A stretch of DNA of 64,000 nucleotides from Diadema setosum (taxonomy: Eukaryota > Echinodermata > Echinoidea > Diadematoida > Diadematidae): assembly GCF_964275005.1 (NCBI RefSeq), contig NC_092689.1, forward strand, positions 1,495,501 to 1,559,500. Direction: 5' to 3'. The notes under the pieces were generated by a model. The model did no database searches, was not told where the DNA came from, and was given only the letters and a program-made list of their open reading frames with translations. Positions 13,501 through 24,429 of this stretch are shown here, piece by piece (position 1 is the stretch's first letter; every line of letters starts with the position of its first letter). The position numbers and the translations under genes were made by a program.

Positions 13501-16500
13501 GCGTCTCCCCGCGCATCCTAGTCTAAATTCTGAGCTGTTTGAATGCTTTCTCGTCGTCGTAATAGTGCAACACGCACCGCAGACGTCCAAAATGTGACGG
13601 GACAGTCTTGAGAATCAACTCTAGGTCCGAGGAAAGGTCGGTGCGTGTCTCGGGATGGCGCCATCACACCGTTTGATGCATAAAGTGCGTGTCATCCTAG
13701 TATCGTGGGGGGGGGGGGGGAATGAACAAACACGCGAATACAAAATTGAAAAAGCAGTCCAGAGTGTAGACTAATACACAACATGCGCAAATACTCCCTG
13801 AAAGGTGTAATTGACACGTCATGCATGCCAACGGCTTTAGTATTTGATTTCATTAAATTAACAATGTTATAGCATCATTCCCTACTTTGGAGGTCAGTAA
13901 TGAATGAGTCACGGATTTTCCTTTTTTTCACATTTCACCTGGGAACAATGTAGCAAAACTGTGGTGTAATGGATATCGTGTACAAATGCATTCAATTATT
14001 GAACAGAAGGTCCGACCAGGTTCGATTCGGGGTGCGCTCATTGTTGGACAATATACATGGTCGACCCACAACGTGTGGGTAATACTAATAGCAAGACGTT
14101 CTTGAAGAACAGTGCTGATAGGTTAGATTAAAAAAATAATAATTCTTGAATATACTACTAATAACATTGTAATAATAATGGAAAACTAATAATGCTGTGA
14201 CGTACAGCGCAAAGTGATAACCACTATTAGTCATGTTATGTCTTTTCTAGTATGAAATATTGAGATTCAGTTGTTACTCTATAAGGCATGTGTATATGGA
14301 CGTTCTTTCGGTTATTATCTATCTATCTATCTTTCTATCTTATCTACTTTTCTGTATCTATATACCTATCTATCCCTGTCATTGCTTGCCTTTATCTACC
14401 GTCTTCCTTGATAAGAGGTACTGTATGAGGTACTGTATGTTTTACTCTCCTCACCAGGGCTTACTAGCGCTTTCCTTTTGTTTTATTTTAAAGATGGACG
14501 TTTACCGATCAGATTTTCACCAAGAAAGGCGCGATCGTGAGAAAGCCGTGGGCCAAGTGGATTCTCTGAAGAAAGAACTGGAAAAGACGAAAACCAAACT
14601 CAAAGACCTGCAAACGGTGAGTAGGGCGAAGGGAGCCTTATACACTAAAGATGGTGATGAAGTTTTGGAGATGAAAATCTGATGCTGCTGCTAATGATGA
14701 TGATGATGATGACAATGGGCACAATTACACTGATAGCGATAATAACCACGATAAAAGAAAAGAAAATAATGACATGAGTAATAACGGAAACGATGGAAGA
14801 ATGATTATGAAAGTAACAAAGCATTATGAGCTATTCATGAATTAGATCACTATGAAAACGCAAATGTTGAATCAACATTTAAAAGGGCCGAGGAGTGACA
14901 GCATTTTTTGAAGTGTCGCATCCAACTTTTAAAATAACATTTTAAATGTTGAATCTAGCAGGAAAACCAACACTTTCAAAATGTTGTCACTCCTCGGCCC
15001 TTTTAAATGCTAATTCAACATTTGTGTTTTTAGAGTGATGATGATTATGATACATTTATATCTTTATTATTTAATATTAATGTAGATTTGAACCACTAAT
15101 AGAAATATATTGGTAACACAGAAATCACCAATACACGGTTTTACCTACACGGTCTCACACCATTAGTATCAATAATCAATATATTTACCACAGATATGTT
15201 TCTTATTGTTAGTTTTGTGTGTATTGCTTTGTTGTTGTCATTCACGCCACAGCGAAGGAAGGTAGAGGCACACAACTTGTACGTCTTGGCACGCCAGCAG
15301 GGGCGGGGCGAGATTTTTCCAGAGGAGGCGCAAGAAATGCGACTCCGGGAAATCGTAAGTCTGCTCCTCCAGTTACGATTCCTCCTTCTTTTAATTTTCT
15401 TCTGTCCAACTTCTGCTAGTTTCCAGTCAGGTCTTCCAAGTCATTTTGTCCAGCTATAATATTCACCTACCTGTAGCTTTATTAGTATTCACTTCTAGGC
15501 TTACAGATAACATTTAAGTATGTCTCAGTGTCTTATGCTCTTTAATTCATTTAAACAATATCTTTGCTAGCAATGGTTTAGTAACCTGGTCATGATCAAA
15601 ATATTTGTCATGACCACTATATTTGATCGATATTTTCACTTTGAACATATCATACGTTGTCACAAAGCACTCGATAGTTTCATTTGATAAACCTGTACAA
15701 ATTTTAGCATCCTTTGTGGCTCAGTGAGTTGACAACGGACCATAAACTCTAATTTACAAGGTTCCATGTTCGAGATAGGTGGCAGCAGATCTAGAGCTTA
15801 ATAAATCGAACTATGTATCATGTAAAAAAAAAATCATGCTCTGTTATGTATTAGCATTTTGATATTTCTAATGCGATGAACACAAGAAGATATATTTCAT
15901 CAATATTAATCGGCCGCCATACCCCAGTTGCAGATGTGACAGGGTGGTTTTTTTTTTTGTGTGTGTGTGTGTGTGTGTGTGTATTTTTTTTTCTCAGGAT
16001 TGCTATGGGCCGCGAAGACATATCAAAAGGAGGATAGATAATAAATTCTGGCATGATAAGTTTGTTAAAACTAAGGACGTCTCTATATCGTGCAGTTAAG
16101 ATATTTCATTCGTGTCTTTTGCTTATTTCTCTACAGCAACAGTCTGCCAGGGGAGGGCAGAAATATCCTGCGTATGGGAGAAAGCAGGTAGAGGATAATG
16201 ACTACCTTTTGGAGGTAAGAGCGAGAGAAAAGCGTTAAGGGTGTACACGTATACCTAGCTGCTTGAATGTCGAATATTTTTCAGAAACCTCAATTCTACC
16301 CCCTCGCCCATGGGGAAGATGTGTACTTCATTACTCAGACACACGTAACGATCATAGTAATTACCGCTGTTACAGTGACAACCGATTGACAACCCATGTG
16401 TAAATGATGCCGTCTTGCTATTGAAGCTGCATTTATTGTAATTTCCATGAATATGAGAACTTTGTTAAACGTCTCCCTTGATGGTTGACTGTATTACGCC

Positions 16501-16801
16501 GTCTTCACTTTCTGCAGAACCTTACATTGCATTGAAAAATGCAGAAGCATTTGAAATTATTTCAACTGAATCTCAATCCATTTTTTTAATGATTTTCACC
16601 TTAAAGACTGCACTGTGTCTGCATAAGTCTCTGAGAGAACATTCGCTATTATTACAGTAGATCTGTCAATGAGCTTATAGTCTTAGAATGTATTAAAAAG
16701 TCAAACTAGAAACAGAGCAAAATATACAAACAGAACATAACACTCTGAAACGTGATTCTTTTATTCAAACACAGGGACATCTGTACGAAGAGTTATATTA
16801 A
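2709..16801 (+). CDS. TNIP1-like: Gene A: TNIP1/ABIN-1-like UBAN coiled-coil protein (12 coding exons)
   Basis: Joined exons are 2709-3165, 4084-4247, 5572-5648, 6549-6621, 7234-7338, 7812-8009, 8544-8651, 8973-9293, 14494-14616, 15253-15354, 16137-16214 and 16775-16801. They give 1833 bp, 610 aa plus stop, in one continuous frame. Order: acidic low-complexity N-terminus (1-152), helical block (about 153-207), short basic coil and SIGTTALI segment (208-257), coiled coil (293-394) ending DREDEIKRLNA, Ser/Pro linker (395-489), UBAN (about 490-542) with core D508-F509 to R516-E517, basic tail ending LYEELY. Human TNIP1 is 636 aa with the same order (AHD1 then UBAN). Family role: cytosolic polyubiquitin-binding adaptor that recruits A20 and restrains NEMO/IKK signalling. 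There is no C-terminal zinc finger, which argues against NEMO, optineurin or ABIN-2. Function in this organism is inferred. Confidence 0.85.
3166..4083 (+). other. Gene A intron 1
   Basis: This 0.9 kb intron has a T-run followed by a G-run of about 19 nt near 3416-3450 and is otherwise AT-rich. I see no gene, TIR or RNA in it. The acceptor before exon 2 is TGATCACGCAG. Confidence 0.6.
4084..4247 (+). CDS. TNIP1-like: Gene A exon 2 (conserved helical block)
   Basis: The 164-bp exon encodes DSSVDNIPALVDGVETAMEE onward to LLPQILFLVDELKTLK. It is clearly paralogous to gene B exon 2 (shared VDGVETAxE/VVGVETALE, MxKG, LLPxxLxLxDEL). The hydrophobic spacing looks like an amphipathic helical pair. 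I do not recognise a named domain. Donor AAG|GTAAAC sits inside a local repeat of the same word. Confidence 0.85.
4236..4400. repeat. Three-copy inverted/direct repeat built on GGTAAACAAAA
   Basis: A unit of about 28 bp reading AAACATGGTAAACAAAA(C)TCATCAAA occurs at 4258-4286, inverted at 4317-4341, and again directly at 4350-4381. The first two can fold into a hairpin. The repeat begins at the exon 2 splice donor of gene A, which shares its GGTAAACAAAA word. Confidence 0.7.
4936..5080 (+). mobile_element. Hairpin element family 'P1', copy 1
   Basis: The copy starts GCAAACTGATTGACAAATTG, folds back through GTAGGGCAATTTGTCCATCAG, contains an extra partial arm, and ends in the family tail (AGAATTTTGTGAATTTG). 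It is flanked by AACTCCATTACATT (4922-4935) and AACTCCATTACGTT (5081-5094), a 14-bp target duplication with one mismatch. It lies in gene A intron 2. Confidence 0.65.
5572..5648 (+). CDS. TNIP1-like: Gene A exon 3
   Basis: The 77-bp exon encodes AKMRGLIMRNRHLEREVRRM followed by EEAEK and ends in phase 2. It matches gene B exon 3 in phase, length class and the RNxxxEVxR pattern. It is basic, heptad-like and coiled-coil forming. The polypyrimidine tract is weak, so the acceptor (TTGAAG before 5572) is the least certain junction of gene A. Confidence 0.7.
5649..6548 (+). other. Gene A intron 3
   Basis: This 0.9 kb intron holds a C-run followed by an A-run (about 5820-5850) and otherwise AT-rich sequence. 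No gene or mobile element is recognised. Confidence 0.55.
6549..6621 (+). CDS. TNIP1-like: Gene A exon 4
   Basis: The 73-bp exon restores phase 0 and encodes RQVEKVSIGTTALIQPEAPS then TKCM. The VSIGTTALI segment is conserved in gene B exon 4 as VSTGTTVLI. The donor is ATG|GTAAGT, a strong match. Confidence 0.8.
6622..7233 (+). other. Gene A intron 4
   Basis: This 0.6 kb intron carries no recognisable gene or repeat. It ends in the acceptor TCATTTTGCAG. Confidence 0.55.
7234..7338 (+). CDS. TNIP1-like: Gene A exon 5
   Basis: The 105-bp phase 0-0 exon encodes VCEKRKESEVTEDTPLASET then a basic coil ending KCQCRE. It is charged with a Ser/Thr-Pro element. The equivalent exon of gene B is 123 bp and also ends in a basic coil (KKQRYQIQE). 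The donor is GAG|GTAAGA. Confidence 0.82.
7381..7526. repeat. Two (AT)n microsatellites in gene A intron 5
   Basis: Alternating AT runs of about 37 and 40 bp occur at about 7381-7418 and 7484-7524. Open frames reading IYIYIY here are artefacts. Confidence 0.9.
7812..8009 (+). CDS. TNIP1-like: Gene A exon 6 (coiled coil)
   Basis: The 198-bp exon is the same length as gene B exon 6. It encodes LQRVNHSWEKYTTKISMRHE and continues as a highly charged heptad coil to SMESQQK. The VNxSWEKY start is shared by A and B and resembles the NxxW start of the corresponding TNIP1 coil. The donor is AAG|GTACGG. Confidence 0.9.
8544..8651 (+). CDS. TNIP1-like: Gene A exon 7 (AHD1-like end of coiled coil)
   Basis: The 108-bp exon encodes NVAERYRKERDHFRQKTELL through GDREDEIKRLNA. 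The terminal EIKRLN is shared with gene B and corresponds to the EIQRLN segment of TNIP1 AHD1, which in that family binds A20. It is seven residues (one heptad) shorter than gene B exon 7. Confidence 0.88.
8973..9293 (+). CDS. TNIP1-like: Gene A exon 8 (Ser/Pro linker and start of UBAN)
   Basis: The 321-bp exon encodes a basic coil, a Pro/Ser/Arg-rich linker including SSPPLSPRGPPE, then SELKDQVLLYREQ, the first helix turns of the UBAN. The linker diverges from gene B, but both carry an SP-rich patch followed by (S/T)ELK(D/E)QV. It is more GC-rich than its introns. The donor is CAG|GTTAGT. Two long reverse-strand frames over it are shadows of the GC-rich coding strand. Confidence 0.87.
11615..11664 (+). 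mobile_element. Hairpin element family 'P1', copy 2 (deleted)
   Basis: The copy has the left arm GCAACTGATTGACAAATTGC followed directly by the family tail AGAATTTCATGAATTTG; the right arm of the hairpin is missing. AATTTTGAT occurs on both sides (11598-11606 and 11668-11676), compatible with a decayed target duplication. Confidence 0.6.
13962..14029 (+). repeat. tRNA-derived sequence (SINE head or tRNA pseudogene)
   Basis: TGGTGTAATGGATA fits an A box and GGTTCGATTCG fits a B box about 45 nt downstream, as in RNA polymerase III internal promoters. No acceptor stem can be paired, so it is not a functional tRNA gene. Confidence 0.4.
14494..14616 (+). CDS. TNIP1-like: Gene A exon 9 (UBAN core)
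   Basis: The 123-bp exon encodes MDVYRSDFHQERRDREKAVG then a Lys/Glu coil ending LKDLQT. DFxxERxxRE is the diagnostic core of the UBAN fold shared by NEMO, optineurin and ABINs. The Asp-Phe pair (D508, F509 here) contacts ubiquitin in the family. Length and phase are identical to gene B exon 9. The acceptor is TTTATTTTAAAG and the donor ACG|GTGAGT. Confidence 0.93.
14848..15037. mobile_element. Short TIR (MITE-like) element with CACT ends in gene A intron 9
   Basis: The left arm CACTATGAAAACGCAAATG and right arm CATTTGTGTTTTTAGAGTG are inverted copies. Homology continues inward for about 65 bp through AAAAGGGCCGAGGAGTGACA and its complement. The CACT termini recall CACTA-type elements. No clear target duplication is seen. 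Confidence 0.65.
15253..15354 (+). CDS. TNIP1-like: Gene A exon 10
   Basis: The 102-bp exon encodes RRKVEAHNLYVLARQQGRGE then EEAQEMRLREI. It is basic and then acidic, after the UBAN. It aligns with gene B exon 10 at the end (EEAQEMRLREI versus EEEMHLRDE). The donor is ATC|GTAAGT. Confidence 0.85.
15717..15784 (+). repeat. Weak tRNA-derived sequence in gene A intron 10
   Basis: TGGCTCAGTGAG resembles an A box, and GTTCGAGA about 45 nt downstream resembles the core of a B box. No cloverleaf closes, so this is at best a decayed SINE head. Confidence 0.25.
16137..16214 (+). CDS. TNIP1-like: Gene A exon 11
   Basis: The 78-bp exon encodes QQSARGGQKYPAYGRKQVED then NDYLLE, a basic Gly/Tyr tail. 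Gene B has the equivalent 72-bp exon ending DYQDIDWLA. The acceptor TTTCTCTACAG and donor GAG|GTAAGA are strong. Confidence 0.85.
16775..16801 (+). CDS. TNIP1-like: Gene A exon 12 (C-terminal microexon)
   Basis: After the acceptor TTATTCAAACACAG, 27 nt encode GHLYEELY and a TAA stop. Gene B ends with an equally long coding piece, ERLYEEAY and TAG. The match in length, phase and sequence establishes this as the true last coding exon. A candidate polyadenylation signal AATAAA is at 17716-17721. Confidence 0.82.
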   Translation, partial: GHLYEELY

Positions 16802-19800
16802 ACCTTCTACACCCGACTCCACACGAAGCCCATATACAAGTGGGCTCGGCAAAGTCCCTTGCTGATTAGTCGAACTGCGCCTCGTATGGGTAAGCCGAGC
16901 CCGAGCTGGAGACGAACGCCGCAACAAGAACTTGGCTTTGCTACCTGTCCACCACACCCAGTTCTGAACAGCACAGGGATTGTGAAGTGTTTTATTCAGC
17001 TTTGCGTAATAGCCAACCACTACTGGGTCAAGGGAATTGCATTTTACGTGTGCGTGTGTGGATTGGTCAATGTGACTTTATTTCATCAATGATCAAGAAT
17101 AATTTAATTTGCAAAGTATACATTGTACTTTTTTTTTTTAAAAACAAACAGTTATTGCGGTTTTATATTTGTAATGGTAAAATCTATCGTACCATTGTGA
17201 CAATTGTGTTGCTGTGTCTTTGTATGATTTTTCAATTGATAGTGGGTAGTAAATACGCGAGTTCTGCATTACAGTTAAACGCTGATCTTATTTTTTTTGT
17301 ATCCTAGTTTGCTATTTTTTTTCAAGATTCCAATAGAATTTGCTTATTAGAACTAATCATTAGCTGCATACTACTCTGATGTCGAAACAAACGTTTTGCG
17401 ACTGAACATCATGTTCAAAGAATGTTGTTCCATAATTACTGAGTTGCTTTTCAAGCTATTTCTATGATGGTCTCTACATTGTCTGTTCGAGAGTTCACTC
17501 TGAACGTGATCCATAGTGACTATATGGCAAAAAGAAGCAAGTTACAGAAAGATTGTAGGTGGTACCTCAAAATATCTTAGTCATTTGCACAGACATTAGT
17601 ACAGTGTTATAGTCTTGATTAAAACATACCTCTGGTGATCGGTTATTTGGTGTTTTTCATTTGTTTGTTTGTTTGTTTGTTTGTTTTTTCACTGTTCACG
17701 AGACACCCGAGTGGAAATAAATTGTACTAGTTTCAATCCAAAAATATTCAAAATTTTGAATTTGAGGATTTGTTACTTGCTTCTTCTTGCTATTGTAGGT
17801 CAGTAGAAATATCCGTATGTGTCGCCTTATATGCTGCGCTGTGAGCTTTGGCTATGATAGCAAATATGTATTCGCTTTTACTGTGTAGTCACTGGTATTT
17901 GAGATATCACTGATTTCTTTGGTATGTTTAGCTCCAACGAACTGTAAACAGAGAAGTTCCTGTTGGAATTCCATGTACTGCAGCAATACTTTTACGATGA
18001 CCGGTATAGCTACGATATTATAACAAGTTTGAAATAAACAGAAAAAAAAAAACCCACAATGTCTGATGAATAGAACTGCGACAATTTTTTTTTTTTTTCA
18101 GGGAAAAATAAATTACAGCAAGGAGCCCAAGTCTACTGAACCATATAATCAGTAAATATTATTTTATTTGAACTGACGAATTGTGCATGTGTATTTTGTA
18201 AAGAAAAATTCATTTGACCGAGAGTTGGACCCCTGTAATAAAACGAGACTCCAATTTCTTCAACTAGGCCTGCTTAGTGTATTGTATTTGAATATTATGT
18301 GACTATTTTCCTCCGAACGCCTGGTAACAATATAACTTTTTAGTAGTCTGCAACACCTCTGTTAACAAAGTGTCAGTAGTTTGAATATACTTTCGTGAAC
18401 TAGTACACACGACTTACGTTTACAAGCACGTTTCATTTGTATGAAATTGTAGCCAAAATAACATGATTTTACTTGTAGTGGCAATATCTTTTTAAAAGAA
18501 GACACTTCCATGTCACAAGTGTCCCAACAGAGATATGGGCAAACATAAGAAAAGAAGAAGAAGAAGAAAACAAGTTGGATGATTTGAACTCGTCCTGGTT
18601 TAATATTGATTGATATGCCCAGGCGTGTGTTAATGGGTTTCTTGTTCATGCTGTGATATCGTATACGTGTGTTGCGTGTTCACAAATTGTATTATGTGGC
18701 GGTTGTATGTTTGTTGTTGTTATGGTATGAATTACGTGCCATTTACACCATCTTTCTCCCAACGTTTAATGCACATGTTGAAATATAAGGTGTTTATTTT
18801 TCTGTGTGCAGGTGCCCAAATTATTTAAAAACAAATGTAGCCAAAAAAAAAAAAAAAAAAAAAAAAAGCTGCTGAAAACTGCTTATCCAATAGTGGCGAG
18901 CCAATGATTTTGCCTCTGACGAAGATTCTGCTAGGATCGAAAGCTCAGGCCCTTTATGAAAAACAAATAAACAAACCAACAAACTCACTTTTTAATTCAT
19001 ATTCTGACTTGTCTGAAACTTACCCAATCTATCACTTTTCTATGGGTGAGGTATAAGTACTGTAAAAGATTTACTTGACATTTCTATGTAAAAATTATAG
19101 CTAAATGAGCAACAAGACAGGAAATAAAGTTGGCGAAGGAGGAGACTACAGTAACGGAAATCATCCTCACACCAACTGTTGACCAGATAGGCCTACTCGG
19201 CCAACCAGGGAGTCAAAGTAAGGGCAAGAGCACGAAGTGGCAAGAGAACTTTATGGTGGACTCGGTCATATGTATAAGTTGTCATTCATACCTTGCATGC
19301 AAACCTTGCTATAAAATCTCATGCCAATGCTCGTAGTCGTCTGCAATCACACCCAGGCTTTCAACCACCAACGCTTACAAAATAAAAAACAAACAAAAAC
19401 GAAACATCAGCAAAACGATTACGAAACAAGCACAATAAAGGTCTTTTTCGTATGAACGTTTATGTTTGTGTAGAGGTCAAACCTTACTTTTGTAATACAG
19501 TACAGAATAGACCGCACACGTCCGTCAATCAGTGAAATAATCTTGCGAAATAGGAAACGGGGAACCCCTTTTGACGTCATCAAAAATCCCCTCCGTCTTA
19601 GGACATTGCGCAATATCAGTGTTCATCCATGATACATGTATTATTAAACTGCAGGCTGCATTTCGCAATACCTGTCGTCGTGTTAACTGTCTTCGCCGTT
19701 TGAGAAGGGCGTTTCATCGGATTTATCTGAATCTTGGGACATGAGGACTGCCATTGCTCTCTTAACCACTTCATCATTGCAGCGGAAGGTATGCTTGTCC

Positions 19801-20206
19801 CATCGACAGTTTTCCGTAGACTCTGATAGAACACACATAAGGCACCAAAACGCACTGGTGGAGTAGTCTTGACCAAAGGCGTCACCCGTACCGATTATTT
19901 CTTGTCAACTTCCGTTAATAGAGTTCTGCATAATACAAAGTTTAATAGGGCTATCCTGCGTTTGATGTATATAGAAATTATAGTAGTAGGACAGCTTTCA
20001 ATAGAAGCGTACAAGTTTTACGTGGTCTCTTAATCATTTCAGAGTGTACCATTCTCACTCACCCAAAACCCCGTTGTGACGGAGAGCCCAACTTTGTACT
20101 ATGGACACTTGAAGAATATTATTTCGATTTGAATTTAAACAGTAGTTAAAGAGGGAATTATTTTCAACGGATTTGTATAACCTTTGCGCATGCTCACGAT
20201 TTCTTT

Positions 20207-20240
<34 letters not shown>

Positions 20241-22161
20241 ATGTCAAAGGATCAGAGGTCATGGTTGATGTTTCCTGGATCGTAGATACTATTTCGGCCG
20301 CTTTCTTCATGCAGTAATCGTTATACAGAACGTTAAAGGTCAATGTTCCTTGTGATTTCAGAAATAAATACCTCTTTATACAATAGGAAGCAAAAAAGAA
20401 AACGAACCATTCTTTTTCAAATAATGGCATTCGGTTAGACACGTTTTAACATTTAGTGTGATCATCAACGTACGTTCGCCGTCTAGAAAATGGTACTTCG
20501 CAGGCGGAAAATTTTGTTATAATTCATGTTGGTTTGGGAGACATTTCTGCTTTGCCCACTATGCATTATCTGTTCCCAGGTCACAGGCACTTATGACTTG
20601 AAACATCAAATCTATATGGATATGCACATGTTCATGTACAGGACGTTGGAATGAATATTACCCAATGCATTTCTCCCAACGCACTCACTTAGCACAGCAC
20701 AACACCGGCCGAGCAAATTGCACCCAAACGAAGAGCTTTCAAGGGTTGTGGGAATCGTGAATACGACGTGTAGTACAATATTTCACAGCCCAGTCTCTGA
20801 CGAGGTAGAGACGAGAGCATAATGCGAACAACACTGGACGCCATGAGCTGGACTACGGGCTGCACTGAACCATAAACCAAAATCCTTTGTGCATGGACTG
20901 CATGCTATGGTTGAAAGTTGTTGTAACTCAACTGTATACTGTTACCACCTGTTTGGATTTAGTTGTGCTTGATTACATGATCGATAAGACTTCATCTGCC
21001 GAGTCATAAAAAGACAATTTGCATAAGTTTCACGAGATTACCTCAATGGTACCGTTTTTCTTCCGAAGAGAGTATACATGCTTTGTATTATTTTGCATTT
21101 ACCATACTGAAAACAGAGATTTGAAGTGTGCAACTCGGATATATTTTTGTCATTCTAGTGTCAACTAGAATGTTATACAAGACTGTACCCCTATGCAGCA
21201 AGCTGTTCTTCACAAAATAAGCATCGAACACCACTTCTTACCAGGTGACTTCTTGAGTGTTACAGAATGAAGGAGACAGGGTAAAGAGAAGAAGAATAAG
21301 AAGACAATGATATGAAAGGAATGTCATCTCAATGAGTCGTCGGCTTTGAGCTATTCGGCGAACGACAACGTGGAACGAGAGTGTGGAACCATGGAGCTAC
21401 TGTAATCATGTGAGGCTTATTGATGAAATTGACCTGGAGATATACCATCAAGGCACGTCACGGATGGGGACCTCGCTTTATTGTAGGAGCTCCTTGTAAC
21501 TTTTGTAGGTCTATACATATACTTCGTCCACCCCATTTCCATCGTCCATTTTAGACTCTGTTGACTGACGACACAATGGTGATCTGACCTTTTCGCAGAG
21601 GTCACTGCAGCAGCGTCGATTGAAAAACAGACGTTATACCATACTCCCATGCACGAACACACACACACACACACACAAGACACGATCGCTTACACACTCA
21701 TGATCACGAGTATAAAAGTGATTATACTAGTACTTCATAAAATGTGATTCTGTAGAACGTACCATTGCGAATCGCGTGTAGACGGCCTATCCAGTGTTTT
21801 GTATGGTTCGCATTTCAAAAATGCAGTTTTCATGTCTTTGTATGTCTCGTGTGTTATGATTATATCGTCGTGCTTTCTTGTGTGAACGCCGAAAAAAAGC
21901 CGAAAATTAAACACTTGGTCACTTTTCATGTATATTCGATATGCTATACGAGAGCGATTGTAAAGTTTAATCATTGCAAGTCAGAAGTTTATGACAGTTC
22001 GGAAGGTGTTTGATGATCTCTGCCATCGATTCTTGATAAAATTTCATAAAAGATGTATATAAAGAGAAGAAATAGTAACATGAACAGTCAAGTTGTAAAT
22101 ACTGTAGATATACATAATAATAAGAATACATATGCATAATGTATACATCAATACTAGTATT

Positions 22162-22196
<35 letters not shown>

Positions 22197-24400
22197 GCGT
22201 ATTGCAGAATGGCGGAGATTTACACACATTCGAGAAGGAAAATGAAACATTGATTGTTTACACGGAGTGTAAACATCACAACTTATGTAGAAATCTAGGT
22301 ATCATATGCATGGTGTGTGCGTTTTTGTGCCTGTCTGTACAATATATTGTGTCAATAAAGCGTTTCTGTAATATATTACAGAGTGTACAATTCATTGAAT
22401 TCATGGATGCTTCTTTTGATAGGCCTACAGCCTATAATAGAAACGAAACATCTTCACCTGTCCTCACTCTCCCTTGAGTTCCATAGACAGGAATTCACTC
22501 AGTTGTTGCTAGGTATACGATAGGGCAAGTCTCTGTGATGGTAAACTTTGCAAGTTGTAGAGGGCAACATTTATGAAAAAAAAAAACCCACACACATTAC
22601 TGGAACGGTCTGCTCACATGATTGATATATAATATCCTCACAGTCACAAGCACGTGTGCATAACATTTAACATTGCAGACTGAAGAAGAAGAGTTACGAT
22701 ACATTTTTTATTAGAGGAGCTACTTTCACGTGTCTATACTTTGTGTGCATAAATTTGATAAATTGTCACCATGGGTATTCGAGGTTTTCCAGATCTTTTG
22801 CATGGAAAGGTGCAAACAACAACAACAACAAACAAACTTGTTGTTAACCACGTCAGAGGTCAAACTGTCGGAGATGAATGTTCTAGAAAATTGAAAATAA
22901 ATATCAGTCCAAATACTGTTTATTGTTCGCATTTTTACCTCCGACAAAAAAAAAAAAAAAAGATGTTTGTCCCTGATATTCCCCAGCACCTTTTTCGCGA
23001 CCCTCATAGACACGATACATTGTATGACGTGACAACAGTTTTTAGAATTGCCTTAGGCACAGATGAAAGCTCTACAAACGTGTTAAATGACTACTGAACA
23101 GTAGAGACTGCCTATTACGAAGTGTTTTCCGAAGGTTTTTTGAAAAGATACTTTCTTCACCTGTGTACATCCACTAGAACATCTCCTGCGTGGGTGCAAA
23201 ATGATATAGTCAACATTCTGAATTTCAATTTTTGAATACATAAAAGAAAGCGCCATGGTCTCAATTTGTATGTAATAGTTTCCGAGAAAAGGTTTTCAGT
23301 AGTCATCCACATGTTGACATGAATAATTTTATGAATAATGAGTTACGAAAAATATAGGCCAAGTGTCAATGAGACTTCGACTAGATGTTGAAGCGAGCGT
23401 GATCGGAAAGAGCGCGACAATAACGACACAAATCATACCAACAACAGTATTTTCGTGCTTCATCTTTTAATATACCTTTCACTTGTAATACAGTGTGTCT
23501 ACAAAGAATGAAGTGATAAGTCAAATGTACTGTTTGTCATTTTTACTTTTCTGTACTAGTTTCATACACAGTAAAAATTGATACATTTTCTGCTTTATTT
23601 TAGAAAACATTTTAGTTTAGGCTTCTACCGAAATGAGATTTTCATATCTGTTTCATGAAATATCCATATTCTATTTCATTTTCTGTAGTGCGCAGAGTGC
23701 GCTTCACATTCAAGGTGACTTAAAGTTGTAGAGTTAAATCAGACATTTGTCAGACACGCTGAACAGAGAAAGTACAATTTCATGACACTGAACAAAAGTT
23801 CTGAATTTTACTGTTTAGTTTTTGGTGTTAGGATTGATGTTTTGGTGTTGGATTAGGTGTTATGATTAATGGTGGATTAGTTTTCACAGTTTTATAGTGG
23901 AACGTGACATTAGAAGAAAGAAAAAACAATTTACAAACCAATGACATGATCCTGAACATCGATCATAAAAAGAGTATCAACTATCACTATAATGATATAT
24001 GATTACTATTAATGGTTGATACTCTTGTTTGCATATAGCCCTACCGCACCGTATGCTATCTTGGTAAGATAGTATACTGTATAATGACCACTAACTCGTG
24101 CGTTTATTCCATTACTCTTGCGCATGCGGATGGTCTCACAAAAGTTTTCCCATTTAGTTAAATAAGTCGTTGGCTACCATGTATAGCATGAGCTATCTTC
24201 CCAGCATAAGTGGCGACTTTTTGACAATTATTCAAAAGCAATAGCATCATTCTGGCTCAAGAAAGTACCAGTTTGAGTCAATTTTCAAAACGCGTTCGGC
24301 TCTTTAGATCCACTGCGTTATTCAATGGATTCCCAACACAGTCCATAAACATTGGCGGGCTTTTTACCTGGGATGACATGAGACAATATACATGTATGAA
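16802..24400. other. Spacer: gene A 3' flank, no recognised gene
   Basis: This stretch contains likely 3'UTR of gene A, a (TTTG)n tract near 17660-17686, an A-run (18843-18867), a T-run (20210-20239) and (TG/CA)n tracts at 21659-21677 and 22163-22190. Open frames at 19616-19885 (minus) and 20689-20880 (minus) have no family I recognise and no convincing splice context. Confidence 0.5.
18913..18950. repeat. Small hairpin with hammerhead-like CTGACGA...GAAA words
   Basis: GCCT pairs with AGGC around CTGACGA and GAAA. These words occur in hammerhead ribozymes of some retroelements, but the pairing seen here is a simple stem and not the three-helix junction. I treat it as a TE-derived motif only. 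Confidence 0.25.
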
Positions 24401-24429
24401 GAGAGAGACCACACATCGTCTTTCGTGAC

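Larger units (their letters stand above)
9294..14493 (+). other. Gene A intron 8 (5.2 kb)
   Basis: This intron splits the UBAN-coding region. It holds a truncated P1 hairpin element (11615-11664), a tRNA-derived head (13962-14029), a 14-nt G-run (about 13707-13720), a short (CTAT)n tract near 14320-14340 and a CAG/GAA stretch at 12132-12160. None of the open frames inside is recognisable as a protein. Confidence 0.55.

Noticed and set aside
13962..14029. Functional tRNA gene
   Set aside because: A and B boxes are present, but no acceptor or anticodon stem can be closed.
18913..18950. Hammerhead ribozyme
   Set aside because: The conserved words are there, but the flanks pair with each other and not into a three-way junction, and no cleavage-site triplet is positioned correctly.
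19130..19336. Possible exon (AKEETTVTEI...) with acceptor and donor-like ends
   Set aside because: It has no similarity to either TNIP1-like gene and no partner exons in phase nearby.
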